Shown piece by piece: positions 63,684 to 64,000 of a stretch of 64,000 nucleotides of DNA. Position numbers and translations under genes: made by a program. Below the pieces are notes generated by a model. It searched no databases. It worked only from the letters and a program-made list of their open reading frames with translations, and was not told the origin of the DNA. Each line of letters opens with the position of its first letter. Position 1 is the stretch's first letter. This DNA is from Rubrivivax sp. (GTDB lineage: Bacteria; Pseudomonadota; Gammaproteobacteria; Burkholderiales; Burkholderiaceae_C), in assembly GCA_027487905.1 (NCBI GenBank), contig JAIYCR010000096.1:23420-87419 (forward strand), in the 5' to 3' direction.

Positions 63684-64000
63684 ATGGACCTGAAGCTGCC
63701 CATCACCATCATCGACGAACTGAGCGAGCACGAAGTGCGCAGCCAGGGCGAACTGGACATTGCCAGCGGCGAGATCCGCAAGGTGCGCTACGACAACCCG
63801 GACGACGCCGCCCAGGGCGTTCCGGCCACGCGCGCCGACTATGAATCCACCTCGGGCATCCTGAGCAACGGCAAGCGCGAGGTGGAGTTCCGCATCGAGG
63901 TGGACGCGGCCAGCGGCCGCTATTCGGTCACGCCCAGCGAACTTCTGGAACTGAAGGGGCGGGCGGCCCGCCTGTTCAGCAAGCCGCCGTCGGCCTTGCA
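63684..64000 (+). CDS. Unknown protein, 3' end outside the window
   Basis: ATG 63684 opens a frame that runs to the window edge (105 codons). It begins LKLPITIIDELSEHEVRSQGELDIASGEIRKV and has alternating charged strands (REVEFRIEVDAASGRYSVTPSELLELKGRAARLF). Soluble, acidic, beta-rich. No family recognised. Its codon use is clearly coding; no strong Shine-Dalgarno site is seen. Confidence 0.65.
   Translation, partial: MDLKLPITIIDELSEHEVRSQGELDIASGEIRKVRYDNPDDAAQGVPATRADYESTSGILSNGKREVEFRIEVDAASGRYSVTPSELLELKGRAARLFSKPPSAL

Overview
The window is a contiguous piece of a very GC-rich (about 70% or more) betaproteobacterial chromosome. The evidence is the gene content and order: ribD-ribBA-ribH-nusB, ybgC-tolQRA, a betaproteobacterial small Trp-rich protein, a TssQ-like lipoprotein and class I fumarase. 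The most likely placement is Burkholderiales of the Leptothrix/Rubrivivax/Sphaerotilus type; this is inferred from gene content, not from a search. Genes are packed tightly, often with ATGA or GTGA stop/start overlaps. No insertion sequence, prophage, CRISPR array or rRNA was seen. One tRNA (Val, CAC) is present.

Layout. 1-2.7 kb: two large pseudopilin-like genes, the first cut by the window edge. 2.7-7.5 kb: riboflavin operon (ribD, ribBA, ribH), nusB and a PLP aminotransferase; riboflavin synthase is missing from its usual place between ribD and ribBA. 7.6-12.5 kb: a Ser/Thr protein kinase and a TssQ-like lipoprotein joined to ybgC-tolQ-tolR-tolA. 12.6-17.9 kb: an Lrp-type regulator divergent from an AceE-type 2-oxoacid dehydrogenase E1, then manganese catalase and a ZIP metal transporter. 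19.0-28.3 kb: an unusual accessory cluster described below. 28.3-38.9 kb: FkbM methyltransferase, deacetylase, vWA protein, hydrolase, two MDR dehydrogenases, OmpA-like protein, phospholipase D/cardiolipin synthase and a ParA-like ATPase. 39.0-44.8 kb: a tripartite RND efflux operon. 45-54 kb: fumarase, a full Mrp (Mnh) Na+/H+ antiporter operon headed by a Ca2+/Na+ exchanger. 54.4-61.3 kb: acs, thioesterase, cytochrome c, ilvD, lgt, DnaQ exonuclease. 61.3-64 kb: tRNA-Val and several small unknown genes.

Main points of interest. (1) The 19.0-28.3 kb cluster groups a GTP cyclohydrolase II, a RibD-type reductase, a methyltransferase, a glycosyltransferase, a 6-pyruvoyl-tetrahydropterin-synthase-like protein lacking key active-site residues, a BchC-like dehydrogenase lacking zinc ligands, a CDP-alcohol phosphatidyltransferase, a YceI protein and a membrane sulfatase-fold enzyme. 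It looks like a pathway that diverts the first riboflavin intermediate (or a pterin) into a modified, possibly membrane-linked product. (2) The two RibBA-shaped proteins in the window are complementary halves: one keeps RibB motifs and has lost the RibA zinc cysteines, the other keeps RibA and has lost RibB. (3) Two long transcribed leaders (about 430-445 nt, each behind a good sigma-70 promoter) 32 kb apart share a 19-nt block (18/19 identical) between two hairpins, one of which shows compensatory stem changes. This is a candidate structured RNA family. (4) Short tandem duplications of 9-27 bp, always multiples of three, recur in flexible protein ends and in spacers.
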